A stretch of 64,000 nt of DNA from NCBI GenBank assembly GCA_029706075.1, contig JAINUG010000031.1:310001-374000 (forward strand). Direction: 5' to 3'. The notes beneath the pieces are model-generated. The model searched no databases. It saw only the letters and a program-made list of their open reading frames with translations, and was not told the DNA's origin. Below, one piece after another: positions 1 to 11,211 of this stretch. How positions within the stretch are numbered: the first letter of the stretch is position 1; each line of letters starts with the position of its first letter. A program made the position numbers and the translations under genes. This DNA comes from Aldrovandia affinis. Its lineage: Eukaryota; Chordata; Actinopteri; Notacanthiformes; Halosauridae.

Positions 1-1084
1 TATTTTCTCAAACAAAATGCAGCCCTCTTTACCCATCTTTATCAAGGGTGTGAATAATTTGGGAGGATACTGTATATGTATACATACATATATATATATA
101 TCTATATATATATATATAATATGTATATGGTGAATGTTTAAAATCAGGAAATCTATAGATTCCACAGGGACACTCCCCATCACGCAAGGAAATCTGTAGA
201 TTCCGGTACAACCGGTAAGGACAAATCAATACATTCCCCACGTGGAAAATGTAAATTCCCAGGTAAATCTGTGGGGAAAGCTTGTTGAAGCACAAACACC
301 TATAACGCGAGGTACACCAGCTCTCTACCCGGGGTCAGTTGTGCATAAACTTAAGACAGACTGAAGGAAAAGCAAAACAGATTCAACTCGAGAGTATTAA
401 ACCTAATTATAACAACATACAACATCCATATGACAAGTGATCCATTTGACAGCCCTGATGTCATATCATGAGGGTCTGCTCCAAATGGAAAATTTGTTCC
501 CATAGCACCGGATAATGAATAAGCATGATATAAGAAGACATCCAATGTCTTTGAAAATAAAACATCTGTGACATCCCTAGCCACTGCAGAATATACAAGA
601 CATAGGATAGGCTAAATGAAGATAGGCAGGACTCTATCATAAACTGTTTTTCCATAATTTTTCTGGGTTTTCCACTATTTTTCTAGACTACTAGGCAGTC
701 TAAAATGATTAGTTTTATTCGTTTTTAAATGTAGAGAGCAGTGCATGTCTCTCTTAATGTTCCTGTGATTTTTGGCAACGTCTGGACTCATGTTGCTATA
801 ATCATGTGCTTCCTCCGAGTTGACTTAAGTCTAAAGTTCTACACAAATATGGACTAATCTATTTAAGAAAACTGTTTTCCCTCAAGCAAAAAATTCAATA
901 AGCAATTAGACTAAAGAGTATAGGCTACGCTAAGCAAACTTAGGCTTTCCCCATTAGTTTGAAAATTCTTAAAATGAAAAACCTTCTAAGAAATAATGGT
1001 AGCCTACTGTAATATATAAATGGTGTCAATGTCACATTTTTTACACTAAGTTTACCAAGTTTGCACTAGGCTATAACATTAAAC
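1..1084. other. AT-rich non-coding stretch with TA microsatellite
   Basis: I recognise no gene here. A (TA)n-type microsatellite lies at about 84-122. Two near-palindromic 17-mers (GGAAATCTATAGATTCC at 147-163 and a one-base variant at 188-204) sit 41 bases apart, and a looser third match follows near 261. Short open frames on the minus strand at 29-295 and 351-655 lack any motif I know and look like chance openings in AT-rich DNA. Confidence 0.5.
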
Positions 1085-1235
1085 TTTTTTTTTTTAAGCA
1101 TTTAGCAGACGCTCTTATCCAGAGCGAGTTACAAGATGTGCATTAATACATGGTAGGAACAATCATAGTTCGCGCAAGAGATCAGTGTAGTAATACAGCG
1201 ATAGACATCATTGCAGGCAGCTGTGTATATATTAG
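1085..1235 (-). mobile_element. L2-type LINE 3' tail fragment
   Basis: Read on the minus strand this ends with a stem-loop CGCTCTGGATAAGAGCG (1110-1126) followed by TCTGCTAAATGC and a homopolymer tail. The hairpin with a GGATA loop is the reverse-transcriptase recognition element described for the eel L2-clade LINE UnaL2. The bases upstream of the hairpin (about 20 nt starting ACCATGTATTAATGC) recur in the plus-strand fragment near 3195-3220, so both are truncated tails of one LINE family. No coding part is left here. Confidence 0.7.
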
Positions 1236-2394
1236 TCTATAAAATGTAGACTATATGATGTTGCGAGTAGGATAGCCAAAATAATGTACAAAATCACAAA
1301 AAATTACACATCTTACATCTTATAACAAATAATATGACAAATAACAAATCTGAATGTGAATAAAATATCAAAACTAATTCGTTTCGTTACATATTTGTTA
1401 TTAAGGGATACATATGACACCTCACTTTCCAAGTGGGACAAGCTCCATCTTTGGCTCTGTTCAAAACACTAAAACATGTACATCCCTCCAACAGTGCACT
1501 GACAATAATCAGTGTCAGTTTGTCAATTATGGCGGTATACTCCAGTGTCTGAATAGCATTCCTGCTTGAAACCTTGTGCCAGCACTTTTCCGTATTTAAA
1601 GCAAGTAAAGCAATGTCGCTGTCATGTTTCAGTTATGTCAGCAGGCCCCTATATTCTGGTTCACAAGATGACGTTGTGTACACGAGCCAGAAAGCACACA
1701 GAACGGTTCTTTCATTATAGAATCCAATACCAGCAGCACAACAGAAATCATGTGCATTAATTCAACTCCATATAATGAGAGCACAAACCCTGCATTGCCA
1801 TTTTTCAGAGGTCAATCTACAGCATCAACATCAATATAAGGTTAAAGAGGTTTAGAATCAATTAATTTTTAAAACTAGATCATTTGTTAATGTCACAGCG
1901 GAAATGCCAACAGCCCACTCAACCCTCCTTTCCAAGCACACCGAGTGCATAATAGTTCTATAAAATATAATACACTTCAGATTTGCCTTACATTATTTAA
2001 CTCCTCCCAAATAAAATGCAGTATATATGAGGTAGTATTTAGCAAACACAAAGTCATAATAAAATAATGACTTCTTTTTTCTTTCAATGTGTTAATTGTG
2101 ATAATAGTTTTCAAACAGTATGGGTCTCAAAATACATTTCCCTAATTAAAATTACAATCATGGCCCATGTTTGGCATATTGGTTTCCTTAGAACTGTATA
2201 TTGTGAAATTAAGGTGTTGTAAAAAATGTTCTGGCTCATGAAGATTAAGTTAAGTGGACACATTATCTCTCTATATCTGTTTCTCTCTCTCAAACAAAGA
2301 AAGAAACTGAACGCATATAGACTGGTTAGGTATTTTATACATATAAAGGGTAAAGGGTTGACAAAAATCTACAGAAATATTTATCTTGGATAAC
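1236..2394. other. Non-coding stretch, nothing recognised
   Basis: AT-rich sequence with only short unconvincing open frames (1566-1760 plus, 2111-2293 minus). I see no splice-framed exon, RNA gene or repeat boundary. Confidence 0.45.
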
Positions 2395-2406
2395 AATGTT
2401 TTCTAG

Positions 2407-2754
2407 TAGAGGGCTTCGGGTGGCGTAGTGGTCTAAGCATTCTGCCTGGAATGCAAGCTGCCCACTGGAGCCGCAATTCAAAACCCGACTGCATCAGTCC
2501 GGCTCTGGCCAGGGTGGGGGGAGGGAAAGCCGGCACAAATTCGTCGAGGAGTGGTAATGTGACCATGTAAAATAGTTGGGCGAGTCCAGTCTAGGAGGAG
2601 GCGGAATATTGCTCGAGGTATTAACTTGTCCCGTGGGGGTGGACGGCGAGTTTGTGAGGGGAGGGTAAATCGAAAGGAATACAGGGTATAATTGGCCACT
2701 AAATTGCGAGAAAAACAGGGGGGGAAAAAACAAACAAATAAACATTTTTCAAAA
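2407..2754 (+). mobile_element. tRNA-headed SINE, family B, full length
   Basis: The copy is bounded by a perfect 12-bp target duplication AATGTTTTCTAG at 2395-2406 and 2755-2766, so both ends are real. The head (2408 onward) resembles a tRNA with an A-box-like TGGCGTAGTGG, followed by a degenerate B box (GCAATTCAAAACCC). The body contains the AGGGAAAGCCGGCACAAA block and the 3' end reads TATAATTGGCCACTAAATT and then an A-rich tail. Related copies lie at 7600-7930, 30711-31086 and 50437-50783. Confidence 0.8.
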
Positions 2755-2766
2755 AATGTTTTCTAG

Positions 2767-2994
2767 CAAGACTGAATGGCATCTATCCTCTTTTCTTACT
2801 GTAACTAAGGTGTTGTTTGGGACATCTGCTGCTCTGGCACGCATATGGATTTCAGGGAAATTCATCATATTGTAGTGATGTTAGCTTGGGTTGCATCAAC
2901 GTATATGTATCCAATATTTCTTTAGTGCGGAGGGCAGCCAGTAGAACCCAATGTGTGCAAACAAAAGACAGGATAACAAACTTCAGAATGAATA
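2767..2994. other. Short spacer, nothing recognised
   Basis: Unique-looking sequence between a SINE and a LINE tail. The plus-strand open frame 2817-3116 runs into the LINE fragment and is not a gene. Confidence 0.4.
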
Positions 2995-3265
2995 CAATCG
3001 CTAAGGAAATCACTGGCCATCTTCTGCAAGAGACTCAAAACCCACCTCTTCAGACTCCACTAACACTGACTCTATACATTTGTATTCATTGTCATCACCA
3101 CTGCTTTCATGTTTAATACTGCATTTTGTAATATGTATCTAGTATGTTGATGACTGTCCAATTTTTTTTTTTTTTTTTTAAATCTTTGATCTTACCATGT
3201 ATTAATGCACATCTTGTACGTCGCTCTGGATAAGAGGGTCTGCTAAATGCCTAAATGTAATAAAA
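2995..3265 (+). mobile_element. L2-type LINE 3' end with C-terminal coding remnant
   Basis: The plus frame encodes a stretch ending ITGHLLQETQNPPLQTPL, which fits the extreme C-terminus of a LINE reverse transcriptase protein of the THLF type. A long T tract (about 3162-3180) and the shared ACCATGTATTAATGCACATC block follow. The tail then has the GGATA hairpin (3222-3238, one arm base changed) and TAAATGTAATAAAATG repeats. It is 5' truncated. It is the same family as 1085-1235 in the opposite orientation. Confidence 0.65.
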
Positions 3266-3389
3266 TGAAATCTATCAAATAACTCATTCTGATTACGGCA
3301 CCATATAATTACTAAACACGCAATGACAACAAACGCAAAGGAGCGAACTCAAATAAGGCAAACAGGGAAAAGAAGAGGTAGTTAACAGA

Positions 3390-4240
3390 TAGCGTAATAG
3401 CGGATGCCACGTAAGGGTATGTGAAATGCTGGTTTACTTAACGGGGTCCGACAGGTGGGCAGTCCACAGATCCCGGGTCAGCTGGCTGGCGGAGTTGTTC
3501 CTGTGGCAGGAGTACTTCCACTGGCAGGAAATTCAGCACAAATTGTCCTTGTCCTTTGGGCCATGTGCGTTTGGGGGAAATACACTGGAACACACGGAGA
3601 CAGTCCCTCCAAAGGATCCCACGCAGAGCTGCGTCTAGACTCGGAGATCAGACGATCAGGCGAGACTTTAAGGCAGTGGCAACCAGCAGTCTGTATCCGA
3701 ATCGATAATTGGAACAAAGTCCTGGTACTTATCGATTTGCGCACTGTTGTTGGCAAGGTAACCCTCGGTTCAGTGACAAATTCGTATATTTTTCGGCTAT
3801 GTTCTTAAGCCGCTACTCCAGGTGGGTCTCTCTCTCTGTCACTGGTCAGTTCTCCGGTATCCCATGGCGACCACCGCTGTCATGCCGTTGAGGGGTGTGT
3901 CTTGTGGTCGACGCCCCCTGCTTCCGAGTGACCATGAAAGGGGTGGGGGGTTTCCTGTGGTCGACACACTCCACTTCCGAATGACGATGAAAAGGGTGGG
4001 GATGGGGGGCGCCTCCCGTGGTAAATGTCCCCCATTCCCGATGCGGTCGGCAGCCTGGCATATTCAGAATGGTTTCCCCAGATCAGCGATATGCTCTTTA
4101 TGGCACCTCCCCTGGCTCTTCTCCTGGATATGAGTACCATCATGGTGGCTGGCCTCCTGCTGGGCACCAAATTCTCCAAAGTCTCTGGGCGTTCGGTCTC
4201 CTCTTTGTCTCTGAGACCCAAATCCCAGTGTGTGTTACAA
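3390..4240. other. GC-rich unclassified block with imperfect tandem units
   Basis: This 850-bp stretch is clearly richer in G, C and CpG than its neighbours. Between about 3899 and 4051 it holds two and a half copies of an imperfect unit of 55-62 bp, each starting with a TCCTGTGGTCGAC-like box followed by CCACTTCCGAATGA and a GGGGTGGGG run. Overlapping open frames exist on both strands (plus 3455-3808, minus 3880-4221), but none shows a domain I know. A decayed LTR or another retroelement piece is the likeliest explanation; a host CpG-rich exon is possible. I could not find matching ends. Confidence 0.35.
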
Positions 4241-4325
4241 TATTATGAAAATTGGAGATTTAGAAAAGTTTGCTACTGGTAGCTAGCTATCCAGCAACAC
4301 AAAGTAGCCAGATAAATATTGAATA

Positions 4326-4795
4326 TCGTCACCTTCTTAAAATAATGGCCTAAGTCATATTTTCTAGTTTTTCAAAAAACTGAATAAACTGAACCAAATA
4401 TAGAATATATGATATTTATTCATCATTTCACACAAAAAGGTTATGACAATATATGACTATTGACATACAAAATTGACAGATAGCGTTATTTGTAACATAA
4501 GAGGATTAGATTACTTAGGCCAATTTACGAACATGCTGTTGTGACTTAGGTCAAATTACTTCTGGAGTAAGTGACTTAGGCAAGCAGCCGCCATCTTGAA
4601 AGCTAATAAAACGGCCTAAGTCACACTCTTGACGTAGGCCATTATACTACCGGGGTAGGAACAGCATGATCTTTTCAATTAAGGATGTAGGCAATTTTAC
4701 CACCAGAGGTGGCCAGCATCATAAAGAGATGACTTAGACAAAGAAAACATTTTCCTCAAAAAATGACTTAGGCCATTATTTTAAGAAGGTGACGA
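4326..4795. mobile_element. 470-bp palindromic MITE with TA target duplication
   Basis: The element has perfect 33-bp terminal inverted repeats (4326-4358 and 4763-4795, beginning TCGTCACCTTCTTAAAATAA) flanked by TA at 4324-4325 and 4796-4797. The interior has no coding capacity. It carries at least eight copies, in both orientations, of a motif around GTGACTTAGGC (near 4346, 4515, 4550, 4570, 4612, 4634, 4731 and 4763). TA duplications and the size fit a non-autonomous Tc1/mariner-type element. The clustered motif resembles subterminal transposase-binding repeats, but that role is an inference. Confidence 0.8.
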
Positions 4796-4799
4796 TATA

Positions 4800-5755
4800 A
4801 AATATACTTTTTTAGCATAGCATGAATACATTTTACAAGATCATCAATTATCAAGCTCCAATTGCAATTACCACAGTGAATACCCTACATTCAATATAAT
4901 GCATTTAAGACTAAATAAGCACAATTGCACTTCAATCAAACCAAATTTATGCTCATAATGATCCGTCTTATGCTCAAGGACTGAAAATCCAGGAAGCAGA
5001 AAAAGGTGTGGCCTGTAATTCTTGGTCCCTGGGCAGGAGGTGGGAGCTTTTTCTAAAGGGCAAGAGAAGTTCACCTCCATGTTTCCATCGTTACAATCCC
5101 TGCTGTTTTAATGAAATTAATACATATATTCTCCAAGAAAAAAAAGTGAAATTAAGGAATATCATCATAAATGAATTTTAGTGAAAAAGCAATGAACAAA
5201 TATAGTTGTTTCCCACTGTCTCTATTATTTGTGGCATATGATATGTAGAAAATTATACACCACCACATTGATTAGTCTCGGCTGTTGCTGTCAATCAAAA
5301 ATGTGCGAGTTAGCGAGGTGCACGAATTGGGGTTTAATAAAAAATAATAAAAATTATATATATGTTAATAAAGGCAGAGCAATAAACACAATTCCTATGT
5401 ATTGAAAGTCACTTTAATGATGCATGTAACTTAATAGTACATGCATGTGTGAATACAATGGTTAATAGGTTTAATAGCCTACATGAATACATTTAATAAA
5501 ACGTATTGTATGAAATACTGTATGTCACCTACAACTTTAGGATATTACATTTAGCAAAAACACTTACATAGCTTCAAATCAAATATAGCCCACAAAGTAC
5601 AGTTAGTGGGCAGTACTACCTTGTAGTAGCCTGTCACAAGTGGCAGTTAAATGACTGCTATATTACTAGTAAAGTAGCTTGTTATTTTCCTATTTTGTTT
5701 TCCTGACAAAATATAAAGAAAGTCGCATCATATTGCGGATAGTAATCAAAACATT
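4800..5755. other. AT-rich spacer, nothing recognised
   Basis: Low-complexity AT-rich DNA. The minus-strand open frame at 4868-5080 has no recognisable domain. No promoter, RNA or repeat boundary is visible. Confidence 0.4.
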
Positions 5756-5757
5756 AG

Positions 5758-5945
5758 TACACAGCTTTGTCAATGTTGCAGTAATCCGACGATTTTGTGG
5801 CTTTTCTTTTCACATCTATAAATGAGCTAATCTTTTCCTCGTCTTTTAGCCATCCCCATACAGTGGCCATACCGACATTAAGTACACAAGCTACGTCAAC
5901 TTGTTCTACTCCCTTTTTAATTGTGTTTAATTTGTCTTGAAAAAA
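5758..5945 (-). pseudogene. Pogo/Tigger-type (CENP-B N-terminal HTH) transposase remnant
   Basis: Reading the minus strand from about 5943 gives KLNTIKKGVEQVDVACVLNV, then GMATVWGWLKDEEKI, then a basic stretch KRKATKSSDYCNIDKAV. The pattern K-L-x-x-I-K-x-G, then a helix ending in V-A-x-x-L-x-V, then S/T-V-x-x-W-x-K-x-x-x-K-I is that of the first helix-turn-helix of CENP-B and pogo/Tigger transposases. It has no start codon context or downstream DDE domain in frame. It is a fragment only. It is not the same element as the Tigger-like insertion at 46.6 kb, whose HTH sequence differs. Confidence 0.5.
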
Positions 5946-5949
5946 AACA

Positions 5950-6601
5950 AATCACTTGCGGACAGATTTACTAAGATAGTCGTAGTGCAAACATGGTTTC
6001 CATGTTGCTGTGTATAATTTGATAAACTTAGCAGCCTGTTTAGAAGGATTTGGGAAACCACAATGAGGCCAATACAGCTTTGATAAAGCTACAGAGTTCA
6101 ATGGGTGAAATGGGGAAAAGATTTCCATGAGTCAGCAATATCCTAGTCAGGCCACGACTGGATTGTATAGCAGTGGCAAGAAGAAAGCCATTACTTACAA
6201 AATGCATCTCAATTCCTGTAAGGAGTTTGCATAAAGCATTGGTCAGATGAGGGGTCAAATGAGACAAAATTAGAACTTGTTGTTCTAAAGGAAAGCAGTT
6301 ACATCTGGTGCAAACCCAACACTGGCAGACTCATGATGAACCAATATTTGCAAAAATGGACCTAGATGAGTTAGTTTTAATAAGTTAAAGGTAAAAAATG
6401 TTGTTGAGTAAATATTTTAGAAATATTTTAGTAAACATTTTATATCATTACAATTGCCAACTTATTGTCCGACATTAAGGACAGCAAAATTCAAAGCAAA
6501 AAACTCTGAACAAAGGAGATACAAAATGTGTATGATAGATTGATTTGTTTATTAAAGTGTCTTGCACCATTTCATATGCCTAGCTCATATGGGCTTAAAA
6601 T
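5950..6601. other. Spacer; one unrecognised minus-strand open frame
   Basis: A 75-residue minus-strand frame (6040-6267) contains no domain I recognise. It may be a further piece of the decayed pogo-like element to its left or chance. Confidence 0.35.
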
Positions 6602-6611
6602 ACAGTATTTA

Positions 6612-6883
6612 GTACACCTCCCACGTGGTCCAGTGGTCTCAACGTTCAACACTGGCCACGGCGACCGGGGTTCAATTCCACCGGCCACGCCAGAGTCGGC
6701 TCTGGCTCCGGCAATTGGCTGTCCGCCCCAGGGAGGGGGAAGAGGAAGCCGGTACGTTCGCCCTCGTTACTACTGGTTACAGGGCTACGGCAGTTAATTC
6801 ACATTACGAGGGGGGGGATTGACTTGAAAATAGCGGGTGTAATTGGCTACCAAATTTGGGATAAAATCACAAAAAAAAAAAAA
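6612..6883 (+). mobile_element. tRNA-headed SINE, family A
   Basis: Bounded by a 10-bp duplication ACAGTATTTA (6602-6611 and 6884-6893). The head carries TGGTCCAGTGGTCT in the A-box position and a near-perfect B box GGTTCAATTCC. The body has the block GGCTGTCCGCCCCAGGGAGG shared with family B. The 3' end reads GTAATTGGCTACCAAATTTG and then a poly-A tract. The copy is somewhat shortened relative to 37455-37835. Confidence 0.8.
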
Positions 6884-6949
6884 ACAGTATTTATATAAGG
6901 GCAAATATACACATATCACACACACGGGCATGTGCTCACACACACATGC

Positions 6950-6993
6950 ATGCATACATACATACATACATACATACATACATACATACATAC
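6950..6993. repeat. (ACAT)n microsatellite
   Basis: About ten uninterrupted tetranucleotide units, preceded by CA-rich sequence from 6908. Confidence 0.9.
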
Positions 6994-7145
6994 ACAGGGT
7001 TGGGAGGGTTACTTTGTAAATGTAATTAGTGCCTGAATACTGATTACACGGCTCTGAAAGTAATCAGATACGAATACAGTTACATGTCTCAAAAAAGTAA
7101 CGTATTCAGATTACTTTTAGAATACTTTTGGAATACTTACTTTTT
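6994..7145. mobile_element. Possible MITE end (GGGTTGGGAGGGTTACTTT type)
   Basis: The stretch beginning CAGGGTTGGGAGGGTTACTT, with repeated GTAATCAGAT and ACGTATTCAGATTAC motifs, resembles a non-autonomous DNA element end that is common in fish genomes. I could not find a matching opposite end or a target duplication, so this is an assignment by appearance only. Confidence 0.3.
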
Positions 7146-7586
7146 CCATCACAGATGGGTATGTTTTGGGGTACAGGAGACATTTTGAAGCTGTTATATA
7201 GCCAAAGGTGGTGCTACTTAGTACTAAAAGGATGCTCAAACTTTTGTACAGGCCATGTTCACTTTTTTATTTTATCAGTAATACATTTAAATAGTTATTA
7301 TGCATTACACTTTGAAAAAGGATGTCATGTTCAACTTTCCACTGTGTAGAGGTCAGGTCAGCTTCTGTTCATTTAATAATAAATACTAATACATTTGAGA
7401 TGTCAATTTAGCTAAATATATGCAACATTGTATCTGCATCTAAAACTGTCTCGCTCTCCTGAGAAACACAACTTGGTTGCCTCATTCTGAATATTCAGAT
7501 TTGAACGCAATCTGGGAAAAAGCTCCCCTTCTCTCTATTCCAGGCAGTATCCACTGGCCCATATAAAAGAGAGTTTTATTTGACAT
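7146..7586. other. Spacer, nothing recognised
   Basis: AT-rich, with a short plus-strand open frame (7128-7349) that has no recognisable motif. Confidence 0.4.
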
Positions 7587-7599
7587 GAAATACAGAGCA

Positions 7600-7930
7600 T
7601 AGGGGGCTCTGATAGCGTAGCGGTGTAACACACTTGTTTACCCGACTGTGCCAGACCGGCTCTGGTGGGGAGCCCGGTTCGGGGGCGGCGTTTGGCTGTC
7701 CGCCCCAGGGGGAGGGTAAGCCGGCACAAACTACCTAAGAAGCGTGTAAGGGTGTTTCCAAAATGTGGGCGGGAGAATTCCATCTCGAAGGAAGCAGAGT
7801 TTGCTGCCCTATGAGAATTAGCATGCCTCGCGAGTTTGTGTGGGAGAGGGCAAATCAAAATAAATAGGGTATAATTGGCCATTAAATTGGGAGAAGAACG
7901 GGAAAAAATCGGAAACAAATAAAATAAAAA
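7600..7930 (+). mobile_element. tRNA-headed SINE, family B
   Basis: Flanked by a 13-bp duplication with one mismatch (GAAATACAGAGCA at 7587-7599, GAAATACAAAGCA at 7931-7943). The head has AGCGTAGCGGTGT. The part that should carry the B box is rearranged. The body has GGCTGTCCGCCCCAGGG and AAGCCGGCACAAACT, and the tail TATAATTGGCCATTAAATTG. The minus-strand open frame crossing it (7535-7939) is a by-product of this repeat. Confidence 0.75.
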
Positions 7931-7943
7931 GAAATACAAAGCA

Positions 7944-10133
7944 AAAATAGATATATTTTGCCATTCCTACCAAGTCAATCTACATGGTGGTGGAGGTGCA
8001 TGGTACTACTGCACTCACAAATTCATACTGAGCTTCAAATGTGGTTATTTTGGTTTATGGTTTGGTATTGTTACCATTATTTTGCTAGAAATGATGCACT
8101 ATATAAAGCTGTTTAAGGGTAACATGAGTTAAAAAGAAGCTATTAATACTTTACAAAATCTGAATGATTATTTTTACCATTAAGGTTGTTTTACAATACA
8201 AACACAATTAATAAAAAAATCCCTCCACAAAATGCTGTGATTGCTGAATCGTGTGTCCTTTCCCCCAACTTTCCTTTAATCTCAAGTCTGTAAAAGAAAA
8301 ATAACAACGCCACTTGGGGCACATAATTTTTTCAAGCATCTGTATATTTTAACAAATGTAGGAAAATAAAAAGAGCAGCTCCCAGTGAATATTTTACCCA
8401 ATGGAGCACTGTATTGCTTTCAAAAACACTTGTAAATGCGAGACATTCCCCTTGTGGTATTGCTGTTACAAAGTGTTCTGAAGATGAAAGTACTCCCTTA
8501 CCGTGTTGTCTGTTCCAATGCTTTCTGATGAAGGAGCTCAAACCTGACCCCTTACAATAACTGCATGGGAACCAATGGTTGTTTACCAGTCCTCACATAA
8601 AACATTGTTAATAATTCAACAGTCCCTGTGCTCAGAGATATTCACAAACTGGCTGTTGGGCTGTGTTGCTCTTATTAAGTCTTCAATTAAAAGTATTCCC
8701 CAAGGTGGGACCACACAGTACCATAGTAAAACCAGTAGTGGTAATAAAGCACACAAGCCATGGATGCAAAGATGCAGCATACTTTTGGTTCTTGCCCAAA
8801 TACCGTTTTTCAGGTGGCTGTGACATTTTCTTCTAAACGTTCACTTTATGCATTGTTATCGTCATACCACTAAAATGCCTTTCGACAATAGAAGTGGAAA
8901 CAGTTGCTTCATGATAAGGTACATCATGAATAACGATCATTAAAAAAATCTTGCATCTTTTTTTCTCTTTAGTACATGTAATTTTGCAGGAAACATATCC
9001 ATTAATGTCCATACATAAATAATGTGAAATTGATTTATATATTGCTGGTGTTGATATATTACATCTGTCGATTATATTCTCCGTGCTGTTGTGTAGTTCT
9101 TTCACAAAGACTGCCTTGCTTGACACATTCAAACGAATCCAATAGGCACATATAATTTAAGTAATAAAGAATAGCTCATTGTGTATTCATATATTTTGTC
9201 TTCCATGTAAACTCTTTTGCCAGTTTGGTAAACCATGGCAGGAGTGAAAACACAGGCTGGTCTAGGTTATGTACTCCCTCAGATATACTACAATATTTAA
9301 TATTAGAGTACAGTCCTGGTCTCACTTTATTTCTTTACATCTTCAGAGCATAGAACATAAAAAATTGGTCCAGAAAAAAGGCACCTGGGACTAATACAGT
9401 CCAACACAGTATCTGCAGAACGTTATCTGAAATGTCCCCCTATCCAGCAACAACAGCTGTTTATAAATACAAATAAATGTATATACTGTACATGCACACA
9501 CTTCCGTTGTGGTACATACATCAGCTGTAACTCCTTCATATGGAAGTACTTTACTGGATTGTATGTTTTAATCTTTTAACCGTAGTGTCTGGTAGCAAAT
9601 GCTGACTGCTCACTGGTACAAACCACATGCAGTACAGTATAGTCAATAGCTGCAGTTACAACACTTGAAGACAGATCTGGAAAATCAAACGGGAGCCCAG
9701 AGCCCATGATTTACTGTCCTGAGAGACAAGAGATTTGTTTTATTGAAATCCAATCAGTCCCGAAGCCTTAGCACCACAATATCACAGGCTGAGGACTGAT
9801 CGCTTGGAACTGACCAAGCGCCTAAGGCTTTTTTAGCAAATGAAAAGACGAACCTAATTGCTTTTTTCTGCATTTTGGCCTTTTTTAAGGAAAAGCTGAA
9901 AAAAGTATCAATGGGACTTTAAGATGGCTGGAGAATCATTTTGAACACCTAAATTAAAAGGCGTATCATTTATCTCCATTAACCCTGCACTAATAAATCA
10001 GTCAGTTGATACACTATAAGAAAATACTAATCTTATTCTTATTACAGTTTTGGTCAAAATGATTTATTATATATAATTGAGCAATCAAATGTGAATTTCA
10101 GCTTACTTAAGAAATGCCATGACTTAAGTATAT

Positions 10134-10173
<40 letters not shown>

Positions 10174-10999
10174 CATACCATATAGCACCATAGCTGCACA
10201 CATAGTAATAAATGATCACCTATTGCCAATGGCAAATAACATTTTATCACTGCATCTGCATTCTTCACCATTGTGTATGACATGTGCAATGCAAAGTTAT
10301 ATCTTTGTACATTTTTCCCTCAGTAGTAAAAATAAGTTCAAACGGTTGAGTGCATCGGTTACTAGTGTGACCTATCCCTGCCCCCATATTAATCTTTAAA
10401 AAACATTGTATTAATAGAACAGCACTTTCTGCTGAGAAGGTTATTTGATAAAATGCCACTTTATGCATGAGCACCCCTTCCTGATTCTGACCCATAAATA
10501 AGATAGACACTGCTGTCCTATTTGACAAAGATCAGGAAAATGTTGTAAATTGATCAAAAGAAATGCATGTTAAAAGAGGGAGGGGGTGTCTTTTTTCTAT
10601 CTTCCTCGACATGAGGATCCCACAGACACCCACGCTCAATGTTTCAGCTGTGATGCTGAGTGACAGTGGCTTTGTTGATCACTTAAAATGCCTTCATGGA
10701 AAAGGGCTTTTGCATGACAATAACTCAATATTATCTGGTTTTGTCTTTAGTTTTTTTAGATCAGATATATAATGCCACACCAATGAGTAGTCTGTAAAAA
10801 GTCAAATTAGAGGGTCAGCCCAAATGGAGATGGTAGGGTGCATGTTATGCCTCCCAAACAATACCAATCAATCCTAAATGACAAGCGCATTCGCAAAATG
10901 GACGATTAACAAAAAGTGATGCCTCTAAAATGTCATACAAGGAGCAGGGGATCCCCATTACTTGACAGGTAAATAGAACGACGGCAGAAAAAAAAGAAT
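7944..10999. other. 3-kb non-coding stretch with (AT)n microsatellite
   Basis: AT-rich, apparently unique sequence. Microsatellite (AC)/(AT)n at about 10129-10172. Open frames at 8332-8541, 8575-8823, 8833-9132 and 10265-10528 carry no motif that I know. I see no repeat ends or RNA gene. Confidence 0.4.
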
Positions 11000-11001
11000 A
11001 A

Positions 11002-11211
11002 GACCTCCAAAGTCTACAAAAGGTATACTCCAAAACAAACATATTATTCAGTAGCGTGAGCAGTGGGGTGACGGGGACAGGAAAAACCCAGGCGTGGCAG
11101 AACATTACTGTGGCTGTGAATTCTGTGTCGCCCGTTCTGCGGACCACGCAAGAGGGCAAACGAGAGTGGTTCGATATTAAGCTGGAGGTTAAAAAGAGGA
11201 TCGGTGCATAA
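11002..11211 (+). pseudogene. Myb/SANT-like DNA-binding domain relic (Harbinger/NAIF1 type)
   Basis: A 69-codon open stretch ending in TAA reads KTNILFSSVSSG, then KTQAWQNITVAVNSVSP, then VLRTTQEGKREWFDIKLEVK and KRIGA. The spacing of AW-x-x-I-T-x-A-V-N, R-T-x-x-E and K-x-x-W-x-D-I-K-x-x-x-K-R is that of the Myb/SANT-like domain found in NAIF1, MSANTD proteins and the accessory Myb-like protein of PIF/Harbinger transposons. The start and first helix are lost upstream, where an in-frame stop lies just before 11002, and the protein ends right after the domain. It is therefore a broken fragment. The minus-strand 135-residue frame over it (10845-11252) is a shadow. Confidence 0.55.
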
